Source of the DNA: Lonicera japonica
Lineage: Eukaryota > Streptophyta > Magnoliopsida > Dipsacales > Caprifoliaceae
Direction: 5' to 3'
DNA: 64,000 nt
Assembly (NCBI GenBank): GCA_021464415.1
Contig: JAKCWG010000444.1
Coordinates: 1-64,000, forward strand
Shown here: in pieces, positions 47,800-62,880 of the stretch
How the letters are laid out: each line of letters begins with the position of its first letter
Position numbering within the stretch: position 1 is the stretch's first letter
The notes under the pieces: model-generated
Database searches by the model: none
The model's input: the letters and a program-made list of their open reading frames with translations, nothing else
What the model was told of the DNA's origin: nothing
Program-made: the position numbers and the translations under genes

Positions 47800-47908
47800 G
47801 GGTAGCTCACTAGCTTCGGATCACATGAGAACTCCGAAGTTAAGCGTGCTTGGACCAGAGAAATCCAGGGATGGGTGACCCCCTGGGAAGCTGGTTGTGA
47901 GCTCCCAG
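47800..47908 (+). other. 5S rRNA-derived block in Cassandra LTR 3
   Basis: Nearly identical to the block in LTR 2, exactly 414 bp further on, with a few substitutions (for example GGTTGTGAGC for GGTCGTGAGC). Confidence 0.9.
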
Positions 47909-48636
47909 AAACAAAGCCGTGAGGGTAGATGTCCTGGGGCTAAGGCCTGGCTAGGACGCTACCCAGAGCGGACAATATCGTACTGAGGTGGGACCGGGTC
48001 GTTACAAGCATATTAAATAAATAACACATTAAAACTAAATAATAATTCATCATTAAAATTGAAGTGCTTAAATGCAAACTTTAAAAAATTAGAAATCTAG
48101 AAAGTGTCCCCGTTTGTGATGCTCGAACTAGTGTGTAACGCACAGCTTTACGCTGTCCACTTCTTCTCCTTCAATATTTCGGCCACATGACAACTAGTAT
48201 GGAGGATTTTCTCTCTCTAGAACTCTCTAATAGTATCTATATTCTATATATTTTCTTTATATATTTTTTCTATCTTTTTTCTTTAATGATTTTAGGTGTA
48301 GAGAATGGGTCTATATATATGATTGAGAGATAGAAGTTTAAAAGGTTTAGGAAATTAGAATTGTAGAAGAAATAACAACTTTGAATTCAATTAGGATTCT
48401 AATTAAGAGAGAGAAAAATGAGTTGTAGTCGAATTAGGAGAGAATTCTTTCTTCTTTATCTTCCTTTCTGATCTTTAATAGACTTCTTCCACTTTTCAGG
48501 CTTTTTATCATAATTTTCTTCTTCCCTACAAAAAAACCAAAATAAATATTATTGCTCCATAATTTAAGCATTAATTATATTCTAACAAAATATTATTTGC
48601 TGGTTAAAATAACAATTTTGAGTACTTATTAGCTGA

Positions 48637-49010
48637 AGGTAAGTGATGGGAAATAATCACTTTCATAGTGTGAACAGGGTTAGGGACAACTATATTATCT
48701 TGGAGTAGTGACCAATTTTATCATTTATAGTAATTTTCATAACTCACTAACCCTAATGTACACCATATCCTATACTTATAAATAGGAAGGGATAACCCCT
48801 CTTTCTCTATAATTTCACCATTGTATGATTATTAAGTTTTGAGCAAATACATTAATTTACTCACACACACAAGGGAAAACTTATTACCGGATTGGGTATA
48901 AAAGTCATAAAAGAACCTACCCTCAAACTCATATTTGGTCTATGTTTTTATTTCTACTTAATTACTGCTTTGTTCATTCGTTGTTTGATTACTTTAAGGA
49001 GTAGTTAAGG
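48637..49010 (+). repeat. Dispersed repeat R, copy 2, right part
   Basis: Continues repeat R after the solo LTR: GGTAAGTGATGGG, GGGTTAGGGACAACT, CCCTAATGTACACCATATCC and CACACACACAAGGGAAAAC. These parallel 4650-4960. Confidence 0.55.
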
Positions 49011-49648
49011 GTGACAATGTTACATTTTTGTCTGCCAAACCATGGATGTTGTGCTTGGATTCTCATCTTATTGAGCGTAAGAACTTTTAACCACCCACAA
49101 TCATGTTTTATATGTTAAATGTGATTTAAAATATTATAGTTTATAGAGTCTCATTAAATTAGAAAATATATGATTAATTGGAGAAATTAATTCCTTTGAC
49201 TCTCATACTTTGATGGTATGTAAGAAACTGGTCCTTCCGGGCCGTGTCTATCTTAATTCTAACGAGTTCGAGTGACCCGACTTGGAGATAAAAAAAAATG
49301 CACTTTAGTACAGCAGATTTTTGGGGAAAATTATACCCTCAATTATTCAAATTAGGAGTTACTTTGACTTTTGTATTTTTTTAAAAAAAAAATTATTTAA
49401 TTTTATCAACAATCAAAAAATACAATGTAATTGGATCACCAATATTGGAGGGTAAAAATGTGACTGATGGCCATCCCCACACGGCAATCACCTTTTCCAG
49501 AGTCCTCCACGCAAAATATAAAAAAAATTAACTGTATATATATATTTTTTATTTTTTTATCCTCTATATATTTTTTAAATTCAAAGATTTTTCTCTATCT
49601 CTGTTATATTAAACCATAAATCTTAGATGTCTATTATGACTCATCATC
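49011..49648 (+). promoter_or_regulatory. Upstream region of the CRK gene
   Basis: AT-rich. A TATA-like CTATATAT at 49563-49570 lies about 80 bp before the start codon. Further TATATATATATTTTT lies at about 49536-49550. No transcription start can be proven. The end of repeat R is only about 640 bp upstream of the ATG. Confidence 0.4.
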
Positions 49649-53013
<3,365 letters not shown>

Positions 53014-54212
53014 TGTGATAAAGGTTGGGAAATTTTGTTAGTGCATATAGTATAAGATCAATAACTCAATCTCAAGCTTAACAATGCGATACAGTTGTGA
53101 AAAATAAATTCAATTTGAAGGATACATTTAAAACGATGTTACTATGTCTGTATACTGGGGAAGTTTAGTCAATTTATATGTGCAAACTTGCAGGAGAGGT
53201 GTTTTCTACAAGTAATTTATATCATTCTGATATTCCTTGCTTCTTTCATCTTTTTCTTTTTCTTTTTCTAACTTTGTTACTCAAACGAATGTGATCTAGG
53301 ATGAGAAATCTACACTGGCTGTGAAGTGATAAACAAATTATTTGGACTTAAAATTCAGATTTTGAACAAGTAGTCCTTACTCTTTAAAAAAATTAAATAA
53401 ATATATAAGCCATTTAACAATTCGGAAGTCCTAATGAGCCATTATTTTACGACTTGAACTAAGCCATTTGAGGGAATAAGTGAATGAAGTTTTTTACAAA
53501 ATTTGGTGAAAATCAACTCTATCATTAATAAATTATATCTGTCAAATTTCATCTAAAAAATTAATTGGGAAGTGAATTAACAAAAAAATTGTTATTTATG
53601 CGCATTTCCGCGAGTTGAAATTTTAGATGTTTAATTAATTACATTTTTTGATAACATTTGGTGGAAATTATCTGGTAATCATAGATATTATCTTCTTTAT
53701 CAAGTTTTATCGAAAAATTCGTCCGTTTGCTTCTTCAAATAGTTCAGCCTGTAAACTTTATATGTAAGTTTAGTATGTATAGAAAATAATACATATACGT
53801 TTAGAAAGTCCTAAGTGCCTTCATTTGGGCAGCGCTATTGACACACTACACATTACTCTTTAACTCTTTAACATTAGATCCGTACACATGCATCAAGAAT
53901 AAGCACATTTACTCGGATATGCACCGAATAAATGAACACATACTATATTCAATATTAAGTATAGAAAAATGAATATTAAAAAAAAAGGGCCTCGTCAGTC
54001 TTTGCTGTCATATCCATCTAATACGTTTTGTGGGACCCAGGACAAAATTGGACGGCAAGAAAAAAAAAAGTCTCGTCTTTCTCAACTCTAATGTCTCGGC
54101 TCTTGCAAGTGTTTGTCCATGTCAATGCGGAAATTAGGAAGGATAAATGGGCCTACAATTTTTTCTTTTTGACACTTTACACCACAATCTCGTTTTGAGG
54201 AGTAAAAGCATT
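53014..54212 (+). repeat. CRK 3' flank, duplicated unit copy 1
   Basis: Homologous to 59904-62880 downstream of the truncated CRK copy. Shared blocks include GGATACATTTAAAACGATG, AATTCGGAAGTCCTAATGAG and AATGCGGAAATTAGG. It ends where the LINE begins. Confidence 0.8.
53103..53108 (+). terminator. Possible polyadenylation signal of the CRK gene
   Basis: AATAAA about 90 bp after the stop codon. Plant signals are loose, so this is only a plausible site. Confidence 0.35.
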
Positions 54213-54559
54213 ACAATATAATATTATTATTTTTTTTCCAAAAAAAAGAAGCTCAAGTTTTTGCAGAATCCGAACAATAAAGCGTTATATTATTAAAAGA
54301 AAAAGAAAGTCTGAAAAGCCCGGACACAGGGGCACACAACAAAAAAAATTCAAACCAACAGAACTAAACAGACCAAAAAGAAACCACTCTTAAAATAAAA
54401 AAAAATACTGAGAAATTATAACTAGTGGATTCAAAATCTATAGTTAGAAAAAATGGACATGTCTCTTCCTACTAAAGTAATCGTTTAAGGTGGAGCCAAA
54501 TCCCACCACAAAGGAGTCGGTAAGCGATAAAATGTGCTACAGTGTTACCCTTTCTATAA

Positions 54560-57290
54560 ACATGGAAAGCAATAAAATTGCATGTCCAAAAGAAGTTGTT
54601 TGTAGTTGTCCCATATCGTGGCAACACGCCAAGCTGGGTGATAAGAAAAGGACTTCAAGCATTGAAGAGCCGCTAGTGAATCGAGCTCAATCCAGAGCCT
54701 TTGCCAACCACGTGGATGGGCAAACTCAACACTCTGAATAAGAGCCAGAATTTCTACAAGGGGGCTGTACCAATCCCAATAGAAAAGCAATATACATTAA
54801 TAACAACCCCCATATGTTCTCTAGAAACTCCCCCAGATGCAGCTATACCTGGGACGCCATGAATTACACCATCCGTATTTAATTTCACCAACCCAAGTTG
54901 AGGGGGAAGCCAATGAACCGGGATAAATAAGGGGGCCCGATGAGGCTTACCCTGCACACCAAGACCTCGAAGAATAGAAAGGTCTAACATAGGATGACCA
55001 ATATGACCCTTGGCAATGATAGAGACTCTAAGCAACCATGATATCATGGAAGTTAGGTAATGATGAAAGCTGAATTAATGCTCTTGCAAAATTCGCATAT
55101 TGTGAGCCTATTAAATGAAATCCCACGTATATAACACCGCAGCCACCAATAACTGAAAGATTTGAGGACTAAATGATTGACTTGAAGCAAATAGCCACAT
55201 ATCCATAACCAAGTCAAATGTACGGATTGGCACAGTAAAAAGCCCATAAACAACTTTCCAGGTCTCTACCACAAAAAGGAAAGTAAAAAACAAATGCAAT
55301 ATAGATTCCAAGCTACTCTGGCATATAGGGCACCTATTAGCCATATGGTGACTATACATCTGTAATAAGTCATGGGTAGGTAGACAGCCATATAATAATC
55401 GCCACACATGTAGATATACATGGAGGGATATACGAGCTTCACAGGTGACGCTCCCAAGGAACCTGAACATACGACTGAAGAAACTGAAAAGTATCTCGGA
55501 AGGACAGGTCACCAGTAGAGGAGTATGGCCAAATAAGCGTATTATCAACATCACGAATAGGAAGAGGAACCTTTCCAATACTGTCAGCGATATTAGGAAA
55601 AGCATCTGAATATTAAGTCGGAATATCCCATTTCCCATTAGTAATAAAGTCACAAACATGGGCGAGAATGCCCCTCTCATCCTCAATCTGAAGTGTGTGT
55701 AAAAGGGTATCACCAAGCCAATTGGAGCAACAAAACCTCACAGAATAACCATTTCCAATGATCCACCTTGCATGCAACTCAATGACAGAAACAACCTCAC
55801 GAAAACCCGGCCACAAAGTAAAAGTCCGACATTTGGTCTTTGAGGAAACCCAAAACGAGCATACATGAAATCTCGCCAACTGGACGAATTGTGAATAGTG
55901 TCCCACACAAAGCGAATAATGCTTGATCTATTAAGAGGACCCAGTGCACGAATACCAAGACCACTTGCCTCCTGTGGAGCACAATCCTTATGCCAAGCGA
56001 CCGTAATTGGTTTCGAAACCTGAGGATCACCCGTCCAGATAAAATTGCGCATCCATGTACCTATCTGGAAAATAAAATAACCTGGCCATTTATAAATGAT
56101 GAAGCTATAGAGGAGAATATGCTGAACAACTGTTTTAACCAACTGCACTCAACCTGCCATAGAGATCAACTTCCCCAACCAACCCGTTATCTTAGCCTTG
56201 GCCCAATCTGCTAAGCCTTGCAAATGGATCCGCCATGGTTTTACATGAAAAATAGGGATACCCAAATAAGTAAAGGGGGCTTGACCAATGGGAATACCAA
56301 GAAGTGAGATAATCTGGTGTGAACAACTCTGAGCCCTTTTACCAATAAAAACTTGCAACTTCGGCTTACTCACTATCTACCTCGAACAAGTACCGTATTC
56401 CTAAAAAAGATTCATTAGGCTCAAGAGTTTAGAGAAATTACCCCAACAGAAACCCATAATATCATCAGTGTATATCATATGAGTTGGTGCCTCATAATTA
56501 CGAGAAGAAGACATCTGCCAAACATGACCTTCATTTACCAGGAGTCTAATTCCACGGCTTAGAACATCCTCAACAATACAAAATATAAGTGGAGAAAGTG
56601 GATCGCCTTGTTGAACCCCTTTAAAACAAGCAAAATAACTATACAAGGCCCCATTCACCGCAATCGAAAGATGAGCCGGATGTAAAATAGTATTAATCCA
56701 ATTGATAAATCTATTTGCAAACCCAAAGCAACACAAAACCTGAAGTAGAAATCCCCAATCCATAATGTCAAAAGCTTTAGCAATGTCAAATTTAATCCTA
56801 ACATTACCCCCAGTAGTTTGGCGATTCAGTATATTATAACACTCAAACACCAAACATATAGAGGTGTGAATATTCCTGCCCTGCACAAACCTAGTTTGTT
56901 TAGGAGAAATAATATGATAATTAATGCCACCCAGCCTATCTGAAAGAATCTTAGTGATGATCTTGAATGCAAAGTTAGCCATGGCAATCGATCAAAAGTT
57001 AGTAATACAATTTGCTCCTGACTTCTTTGGAATAAGAGCAATAATATTAGAATTAAACCCTTGGGCTATGCAACCTTGCTTAAAGAACATCATGACCGCT
57101 CGCACCAAATCCACGCAGTTAATAGACCAACAAGAACGATAGAATAAACCAGTAAACTCATCAGGTCCAGGAGCATAATGAGGATTCATGGAAAAGACAG
57201 CATGGTTAATCACCTCCTCATACAGAACCACAAGTAACATATTATTCTCCTCTACCGTAAGCAACTGAGGGACAACACGATCAACTATAC
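54560..57290 (-). pseudogene. LINE ORF2 relic: RT, zf-RVT, RNase H
   Basis: RT (56404-57264) shows NPHYAPGPDEFTG, ALIPKKSG, RFVQGRNIHTSI, KFDIAKAFDIMDW, GVQQGDPLSPLIF and YTDD in place of the usual YADD. The zinc-binding domain (about 55260-55480) has W-RLLYGCLPTHD, then CPICQSSLESILHLF. The RNase H domain (about 54600-54910) has VKLNTDG and WIELDS, the metal-binding Asp regions. Reading shifts between frames several times. A further 5' part at 58378-58624 encodes MSWLSEGEGNTSLFHRLTK, like the usual 'W...GDxNTxFFH' before RT. RT would prime reverse transcription at the target, but the gene is broken. Confidence 0.85.
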
Positions 57291-57424
57291 CCGTCTAAAC
57301 ACATGGTTGGTCAAAACGATATAGAAAAGAATAATAGCTAACAGCGTGGGAACCCAAATCTACTAGATCTTCAATTTCTTTATCTCCATCCCGAAGCAAT
57401 TGAAGACGACATTAAACAGCTTGT

Positions 57425-58374
57425 TGATGGAGACATAAATATAGGATCGTTTGATGCTGCGTAAATTCCACTATGAATTACTTCCTTTCATAAATTATAA
57501 TTCACATAACTAAAGAATTATAATTGCACTCCCATCCTTATCTCAAAATTATATTTTGAGCTCCGTATTATTAAATACTTATTATTCTCCCCACGTTAAG
57601 ATTACAGATAATTGTCATTTAAATTAAATTACTGACAATTATATTTAAATGACTTCTTAATCCTTGAGCCTATCACTTAACTTATTTGACATGTCGGATT
57701 AACATAATCCACCTGCAGGGTTTGACATGATCAAAACTTATAAGCTTCTTAAGGGGCTATCATCAATTAATCCCTATACCGGGACGTGGATTCCGTCAAT
57801 AATTAATATTCATCATACATATAATGTCGTCATCCAATTTACAAAGATTATTGATCCATAAATGAATCTCACTCTTAATGAGTCAAAACAACAAACACTA
57901 CATATATATGTCTATTAATTATTTCAAGATTAAGAGCAAAAGTAATCATAATAACCATGAAATTTTAAATTGTTTTATATAGTTAGTATAAAAACAATTA
58001 ACCCAAACTGGTCCTATTCAATACATACAAAGTGTACTAGCACAACGAGTTAAAACTATATCGTTTCCTGTAGTCAAGATAAACTACTAAAACTTGTGCT
58101 ACAATCCTACCGATGGGTGTCCAATTCCATCTAAGACTGTGAACCATTAAACTTATATTTCATAAGAACCGATGATATGATCTTCTATTTGTAAGCTATA
58201 CTCTACACACCAAATCATCTACTATATAGAATAAAAGACACACATGCACAATATTTACATAAATAATATAATGCAACCATTGCCCACAAGGATTCTCATT
58301 AAAATAGCAAAACCAAGCTTATAACATATCCTAACCAATAAGAAAATTATGGCTTTTAGTATATCACTCTAACA
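57425..58374 (-). mobile_element. Copia solo LTR inside the LINE
   Basis: 950 bp between perfect duplications CTTGT (57420-57424 and 58375-58379). On the minus strand it starts TGTTAGAGTGATATAC and ends TCTCCATCA. LINE coding sequence continues on both sides. The family differs from the other copia LTRs here; it resembles Tork/Tnt1-type LTRs. Confidence 0.85.
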
Positions 58375-58649
58375 CTTGTTGCTTCGTCAGTCTGTGAAAT
58401 AAGGAAGTATTGCCTTCTCCCTCAGAAAGCCAACTCATATGAGCCTTATCTCTCTAAAGACTTTCATCATCCCTAAGAGCATTAAGATAATCTTTTTTGA
58501 GCACCTGTCTCAACCTGAAGATGGGCTTTAGTGGCACCATGAATGTTTGTATCCTTCTAAATGTCATCCAATCATATTTTAGTCTTGTTAACCCTTTCAT
58601 GAACCAACCCAAAATGCTCTGACTTCCAAATAGGAAGTCATTGGCGAAG

Positions 58650-58695
58650 GTACTTAAGCTTAGAGTGAAGGTACTTAAGCTTAGAGAGAAGGTAC
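58650..58695 (+). repeat. Short tandem AAGGTACTTAAGCTTAGAG units
   Basis: Two full units and a partial third of a 20-bp sequence containing AAGGTACTTAA at the LINE edge. Confidence 0.8.
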
Positions 58696-58965
58696 TTAAT
58701 GTGGGAATCCGGACCCGCGACCCGAGAGGAGGCAGTCCTCGTTCTCGGTTTTATTTGAAAATGTGCTTTATAGAGTCGCCAGTTTATTTTTCGAGAAAAC
58801 AAACAAAAGATCGTACGAAGGACAATTCAAAAATGAATGATCTTTCATACGTATGAAACCAGAATTTTAAAATATACTTTGCTAGGGTTCGGGAACTACG
58901 TTACGAATTGGGAAGGTGTTAGGCACCCAATTCGCCCTTTCGGTCTCTTAATGGATCATGTATCT
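58696..58965 (+). pseudogene. Tat/Ogre-type leader relic
   Basis: Carries TAGAGTCGCCAGTTTATTTT and GGGAAGGTGTTAGGCACCC, phrases widespread in the 5' region of plant Tat-type gypsy elements. No LTR or coding domain is attached. The assignment is from memory. Confidence 0.45.
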
Positions 58966-59641
58966 AATTCCTATTTTAGATATCTTGCAAGTAGTTTGGA
59001 TAGTTTTCAGAATAGTCTTTTCCAGATAAATTCAGTTTAAAACAGTATTTTGAAATCAGACTCGAGCTTTGCGAGCGCCTACGTATTCATTCGTAGAATT
59101 AAACAGTATTTTGAAATCAGACGTTCCAAATACTTTATGTAAATTAAGGTGGTTCGGATCAGGTTCTTTTTTGAGTGCATATAATATAATAATATAATAA
59201 TATAATAATATAATAGGTGTAGAAGATATATATATATATAATGGTTTATTTATTTATTAATTTTGTTTGTTTATAGTACGTTGTAGTTGGGAGAATGTCC
59301 ATTGTAAGAAAATCAGAAAACATCGATAACAAGCTAGCAAGCTTAATTTGGTCTTTATCAATATTGAATTATTGATGAGTTGAAAGTAATATATATATAT
59401 ATATATATTTAACTAGTTAAGGCGCGCTGAACGTACGAGAAGATCTTTGGATAAGAAAAAAAGAAAAAGGAAAAGCAATGGCCAAAAACAGCTGTTATAT
59501 ATTAGCATTGCCTTGCAAGGCTTGCAAAGGGTACCAAAAGTCCAAGTTAAAAATAGTTAAAGTGTGTATTGTATATATAATATAGCCAAAATCCATTCTC
59601 TCTTACCCCCAAAGTAACATATATATACCCACACCATGACA
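58966..59641. other. AT-rich spacer before the truncated CRK copy
   Basis: Contains an AATATAAT array at about 59183-59214 and TA runs at 59228-59241 and 59388-59408. No gene was recognised. The join to CRK-like sequence at about 59642 is abrupt. Confidence 0.5.
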
Positions 59642-59903
59642 GATGGATCCTACTCTAGCATCTACCTACTCGAGAAATGAAGTCGAAAGATGCATCCATA
59701 TGGGCTTATTGTGTGTTCAAGAAGATGCGGACACGAGGCCTTCAATGGCGACAATAGTTCAAGTGCTCAGCAACTACTCTGTAGCACTACCTTTGCCTGA
59801 ACAACCACCTTTCTTCTTTCGAAATACAACTGAATCATACTCGCGGAAATCAGCGATGGTATCAGTTGATGAAGCTTCGATTACTCAAGTACACCCTAGA
59901 TAG
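59642..59903 (+). pseudogene. Truncated CRK paralogue (last exon only)
   Basis: A frame of 86 codons from ATG 59643 equals residues 588-674 of the CRK gene upstream, with about 88 per cent visible identity: MDPTLASTYSRNE, GLLCVQEDADTRPSM, then the tail DEASITQVHPR and stop. It holds only the last part of the kinase C-lobe. Without catalytic loop, ATP site, membrane helix or DUF26 domains it cannot be a receptor kinase. It arose by duplication of the gene's 3' end together with its flank. Confidence 0.88.
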
Positions 59904-59920
59904 TGTAATAAAGCTTCGGA

Positions 59921-60045
59921 AATTTTGTTAATGCTTATAGTATAAGATCAATAAACTCAATCTCAAGCTTAATAATGTGATACAGTAGAGGAAATTAAAT
60001 TCAATTTGAAGGATACATTTAAAACGATGCTACTATGTCTGTATA
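59921..60045 (+). repeat. Inverted repeat arm 1
   Basis: Pairs with 60376-60500 on the opposite strand, separated by about 330 bp. It spans AATTTTGTTAATGC to CTATGTCTGTATA. Confidence 0.85.
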
Positions 60046-60375
60046 CTCGGCAGTCGGCAAGTCTAGTCAATTTATATGTGCCAACTCGAAGTAGAGGTGT
60101 TTTCTACAAGTAATTTATATTATTCCAATATTTCTCGCTTCTTTCTTCTTCTTCTTCTTTTTCTTTTTCTCAAACAAATGTGATCTAGGCTGAGAAATTT
60201 ACACTGGTTGTGAAGTGGTATTAGTCAGGTGTATCGGCAATAATTTGAAGATTGAAATCTAAAATTTAAATATGGGAAACGCTGACTTTGACAACCACTC
60301 GGACAACCCGTAGATATGTGGAAAACCAAACTTCTAAACAAATTATTTGGACTTCAGATTTAGATTTTGAACAAC

Positions 60376-60500
60376 TATACAGACATAGTAGCATCGTTTT
60401 AAATGTATCCTTCAAATTAAATTTATTTTCCACAACTGTATCACTTTTTTAAGCTTGAGATTGAGTTTATTAATCTTATACTATATGCATCAACAAAATT
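60376..60500 (-). repeat. Inverted repeat arm 2
   Basis: Reverse complement of the CRK 3' flank. In some places (GATGCATATAG, CAGTTGTGGAAAATAAAT) it is closer to the flank of the intact gene at 53040-53110 than to arm 1. Confidence 0.82.
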
Positions 60501-60559
60501 ATAGTTTATACATTTAAACTATTTAACAATTCGGAAGTCCTAATGAGCCATTATTTTAT

Positions 60560-62009
60560 GTTTGCAAAAATTACTTCAGATGTATCTAAACTTTGTATCC
60601 CGCTAAATCTACTTAGAATTGAATCGTTGAATCATTTTATTTAATTGTTGGAGATGCGTCAATAATTTTGAGGTTGACTTGGTCAAATTACCACAGTATA
60701 TTGTATGTTTTGGGTCTTTTTAAATAGACCCACAAAAATCAATTTTCTTATCTCACTATGAGAATATTTTCTACTCACCCCATCAGTTATTTAAAAAAGT
60801 TGCACTTCATCCCATTAGTTAGGTGAGTTTACTGAAACAATGCGGGGATAATAAAGTTGCGTCGATAAAAGTAAAAATATTAAATTTTGCATTAATATAA
60901 GACATAATGAAAAAAAAATTACATCACTCTTAATAAACTTCATTAAAAATTATGTCTAAATAGTACATTTGAAAATATAAAATATATATTAATTATGATA
61001 AATACAGTTTTAGCAATTATATGATATTTCATATAATTTTTTACTATAGTTATTATTCATCTTTCAAAAAAATTTACATATATTTTTTTATGAAGTAAGT
61101 AAATATAAGTCTTAATTCACTATACCAAAAACATTAAAAGATCAATTTGTTGTGTGTAAATATATATATTTATATATCATACAAATAAAAATTGAGTCAT
61201 ACTAAATATTGAAATTATGTCCAACAGCAATTGATCGAACAAAAAATTAATTTAAAGAACATTTTAATAGTAAAAACTTCAAAATAAAAATAAAAACCAA
61301 TATAATTATCATTTGGAATAAATAACAATCAAAATCATACAAAATTAAAAGTAATGATTTATAGAATCTTAAGCTAATACAAATACGCTAATTAAATCTG
61401 CTATGTTTAAAAGGATATATATATATACATGAGAACAAAACCCTATAATCCTAAGGCCATACAAGATTTGAAAACCAAAATCAGGCATACTACAAAAACA
61501 AGATCAAACGAATAATCAGTCCAAGGCAAAAATAAAAACAGAAAAATCATACCAGATATAAAAATATGTTTGCGCCTTCTAATTGATTGGCTATGCCCCT
61601 CTCTATTTTCCGGGTTTGCTTTGTAATTAGATGACTACTTTGTAGTTGTATTGAAAAAAAAAGATGATGGAGAAAAAAATTGCCCAAAAATAAGTTAATA
61701 GCGACAATTTTTTCTTATGATAGAAATCGGGTTGAAGAGAATGTATCTTACGCTATTTTTTACATTAGGTTTGACTTAGTTTTGAATTTTAGTGGGGTGA
61801 AAAAACTAATTTTATGAGTGCATTTAAGAACACTATTTATTTTAGATCAATTTGACAAGGTGAAATTACCACAATGTATTGTATGTTTTATTTTAGATTA
61901 ATTCTCCGTGCACATCTTGTGCGTGTATAACGTACATATATGTAATTCCCGGAGTATATATGTTAGGGAATATTTTATGTACAATAAACCGTATTTACTA
62001 AATTTGCGA
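60560..62009. mobile_element. Unclassified insertion in the duplicated CRK flank
   Basis: Absent from copy 1 of the flank. Near its ends lie related direct repeats, 60681-60712 and 61857-61888 (AAATTACCACA...TATTGTATGTTTT). It is AT-rich without coding capacity. It may be a MITE or other small element; the terminal repeats are not clean enough to classify it. Confidence 0.5.
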
Positions 62010-62880
62010 ATTGAAGTAAGTCATTTGAAAAGATAAATGAATGAATTTTTTGATAAAATTTGGTGAAAATCGTCTCCACCAAATTTCTTCAAAAAATTTA
62101 ACCGGGAAGTGAGTTAACTAAAAAATTGTTATATAAGCGCATTTCTGCCGGTTGAAAATTAGATGTTTAAATAACTAACTTTTTGGTTGAAATTCTTGAT
62201 GAAATTTGGTGGAAGTTATTTGCTATGCATGGATATCATCTGCTTTATCAAGTTTTATCAAAAAATTCATCTATTTGCCGCTTCAAATAGTTCATCTAGT
62301 AAACTTTATACGCAAGTTTAGTATATATGAAAAATAATCCATCTATGTTAAGAAAGTCATAAGTGTCTTGCTTTGGGCGGCGCTATTGATACACCTTAAT
62401 TTTGTCCTTAATCCTTTAACATTGGTTCAATGCACATGCATCAATGTGCACATTTACATGGTGCATATGCAACAAATAAAGGAGCACATACTCAATCGAA
62501 TATTAACTCCGCCCATATGCATCAAATAAATAAAATAGAGTATTAAAATATATTTTATTTGATGTAATTAACTCCGTCCATTTTTCTATTTTTCTTATCT
62601 GTACAGTTATACTCTTGATTAGAATATTAAAAGTAGAATGGGCCTCCGAGTCTTTGCCAGTCATATCCGTCTAATACGTTCTGTGGGACCCTGGACCAAA
62701 TGAGACGGCAATAAAAAAAAGAAAGAAAAAGGACTCGTCCTCTCTCAAACCCAAAGTTTCGACCTTGTCAATGCGGAAATTAGGGAGGATAAATGGGCCG
62801 ACAAAATTTTCTTTTGACACCGTCTACACCGCCATAAATTAAACACCGCGGTCTCATTTTGAGGAATAAAAGCAGTACTT

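Larger units (their letters stand above)
46796..48006 (+). mobile_element. Cassandra TRIM, tandem three-LTR form
   Basis: The order is LTR-internal-LTR-internal-LTR, flanked by perfect TSD AGCAT (46791-46795 and 48007-48011). LTRs are 46796-47178, 47249-47592 and 47663-48006. The internal parts are 70 bp each (47179-47248 and 47593-47662). Each has primer site TGGTATCAGAGC and a purine tract GGGGGGAAGGA before the next LTR. LTRs 2 and 3 are 344 bp, start TGTGATACCC, end CGTTACA and are nearly identical. LTR 1 is 383 bp because of a 39-bp tandem duplication and starts TATGACGCCC. Each LTR contains a 5S rRNA-like block, the hallmark of the Cassandra family. It encodes no protein. Confidence 0.95.
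44597..48631 (-). mobile_element. Gypsy solo LTR, same family as block 1, interrupted
   Basis: Starts TGATTTAAGG and ends GTACTTATTA on the plus strand, so it is the reverse complement of the 7129-8389 LTR type. Own pieces: 44597-44733, 46280-46795 and 48012-48631. Inside it are a copia solo LTR and a Cassandra element. The duplication is weak (GCTAG left, GCTGA right). It lies in repeat R, which continues on both sides. Confidence 0.82.
54230..58624 (-). mobile_element. L1-type LINE, 5'-truncated and split
   Basis: Lies on the minus strand. A T-run at 54230-54237 is the likely poly(A) end. Read leftwards from 58624 the order is pre-RT region, RT, zinc-binding domain and RNase H. No endonuclease or ORF1 is seen, so the 5' end is truncated, as is common for LINEs. 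A copia solo LTR occupies 57425-58374. The element inserted near the end of the CRK-flank duplication unit. Confidence 0.85.
59904..62880 (+). repeat. CRK 3' flank, duplicated unit copy 2, expanded
   Basis: Matches 53014-54212 in order but is longer. An inverted segment sits at 60376-60500 and about 1.45 kb of extra sequence at about 60560-62009. The last shared block is near AATGCGGAAATTAGG (62771) and CATTTTGAGGAATAAAAGCA (62857). Confidence 0.78.

Noticed and set aside
46972..47908. Three 5S rRNA genes
   Set aside because: Only the central promoter-like part matches 5S rRNA. The blocks lie at the same place in Cassandra LTRs and lack the outer helix, so they are element parts and not rRNA genes.
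55990..57142. Plus-strand frames across the LINE
   Set aside because: They are complements of the minus-strand RT and zinc-binding coding regions.
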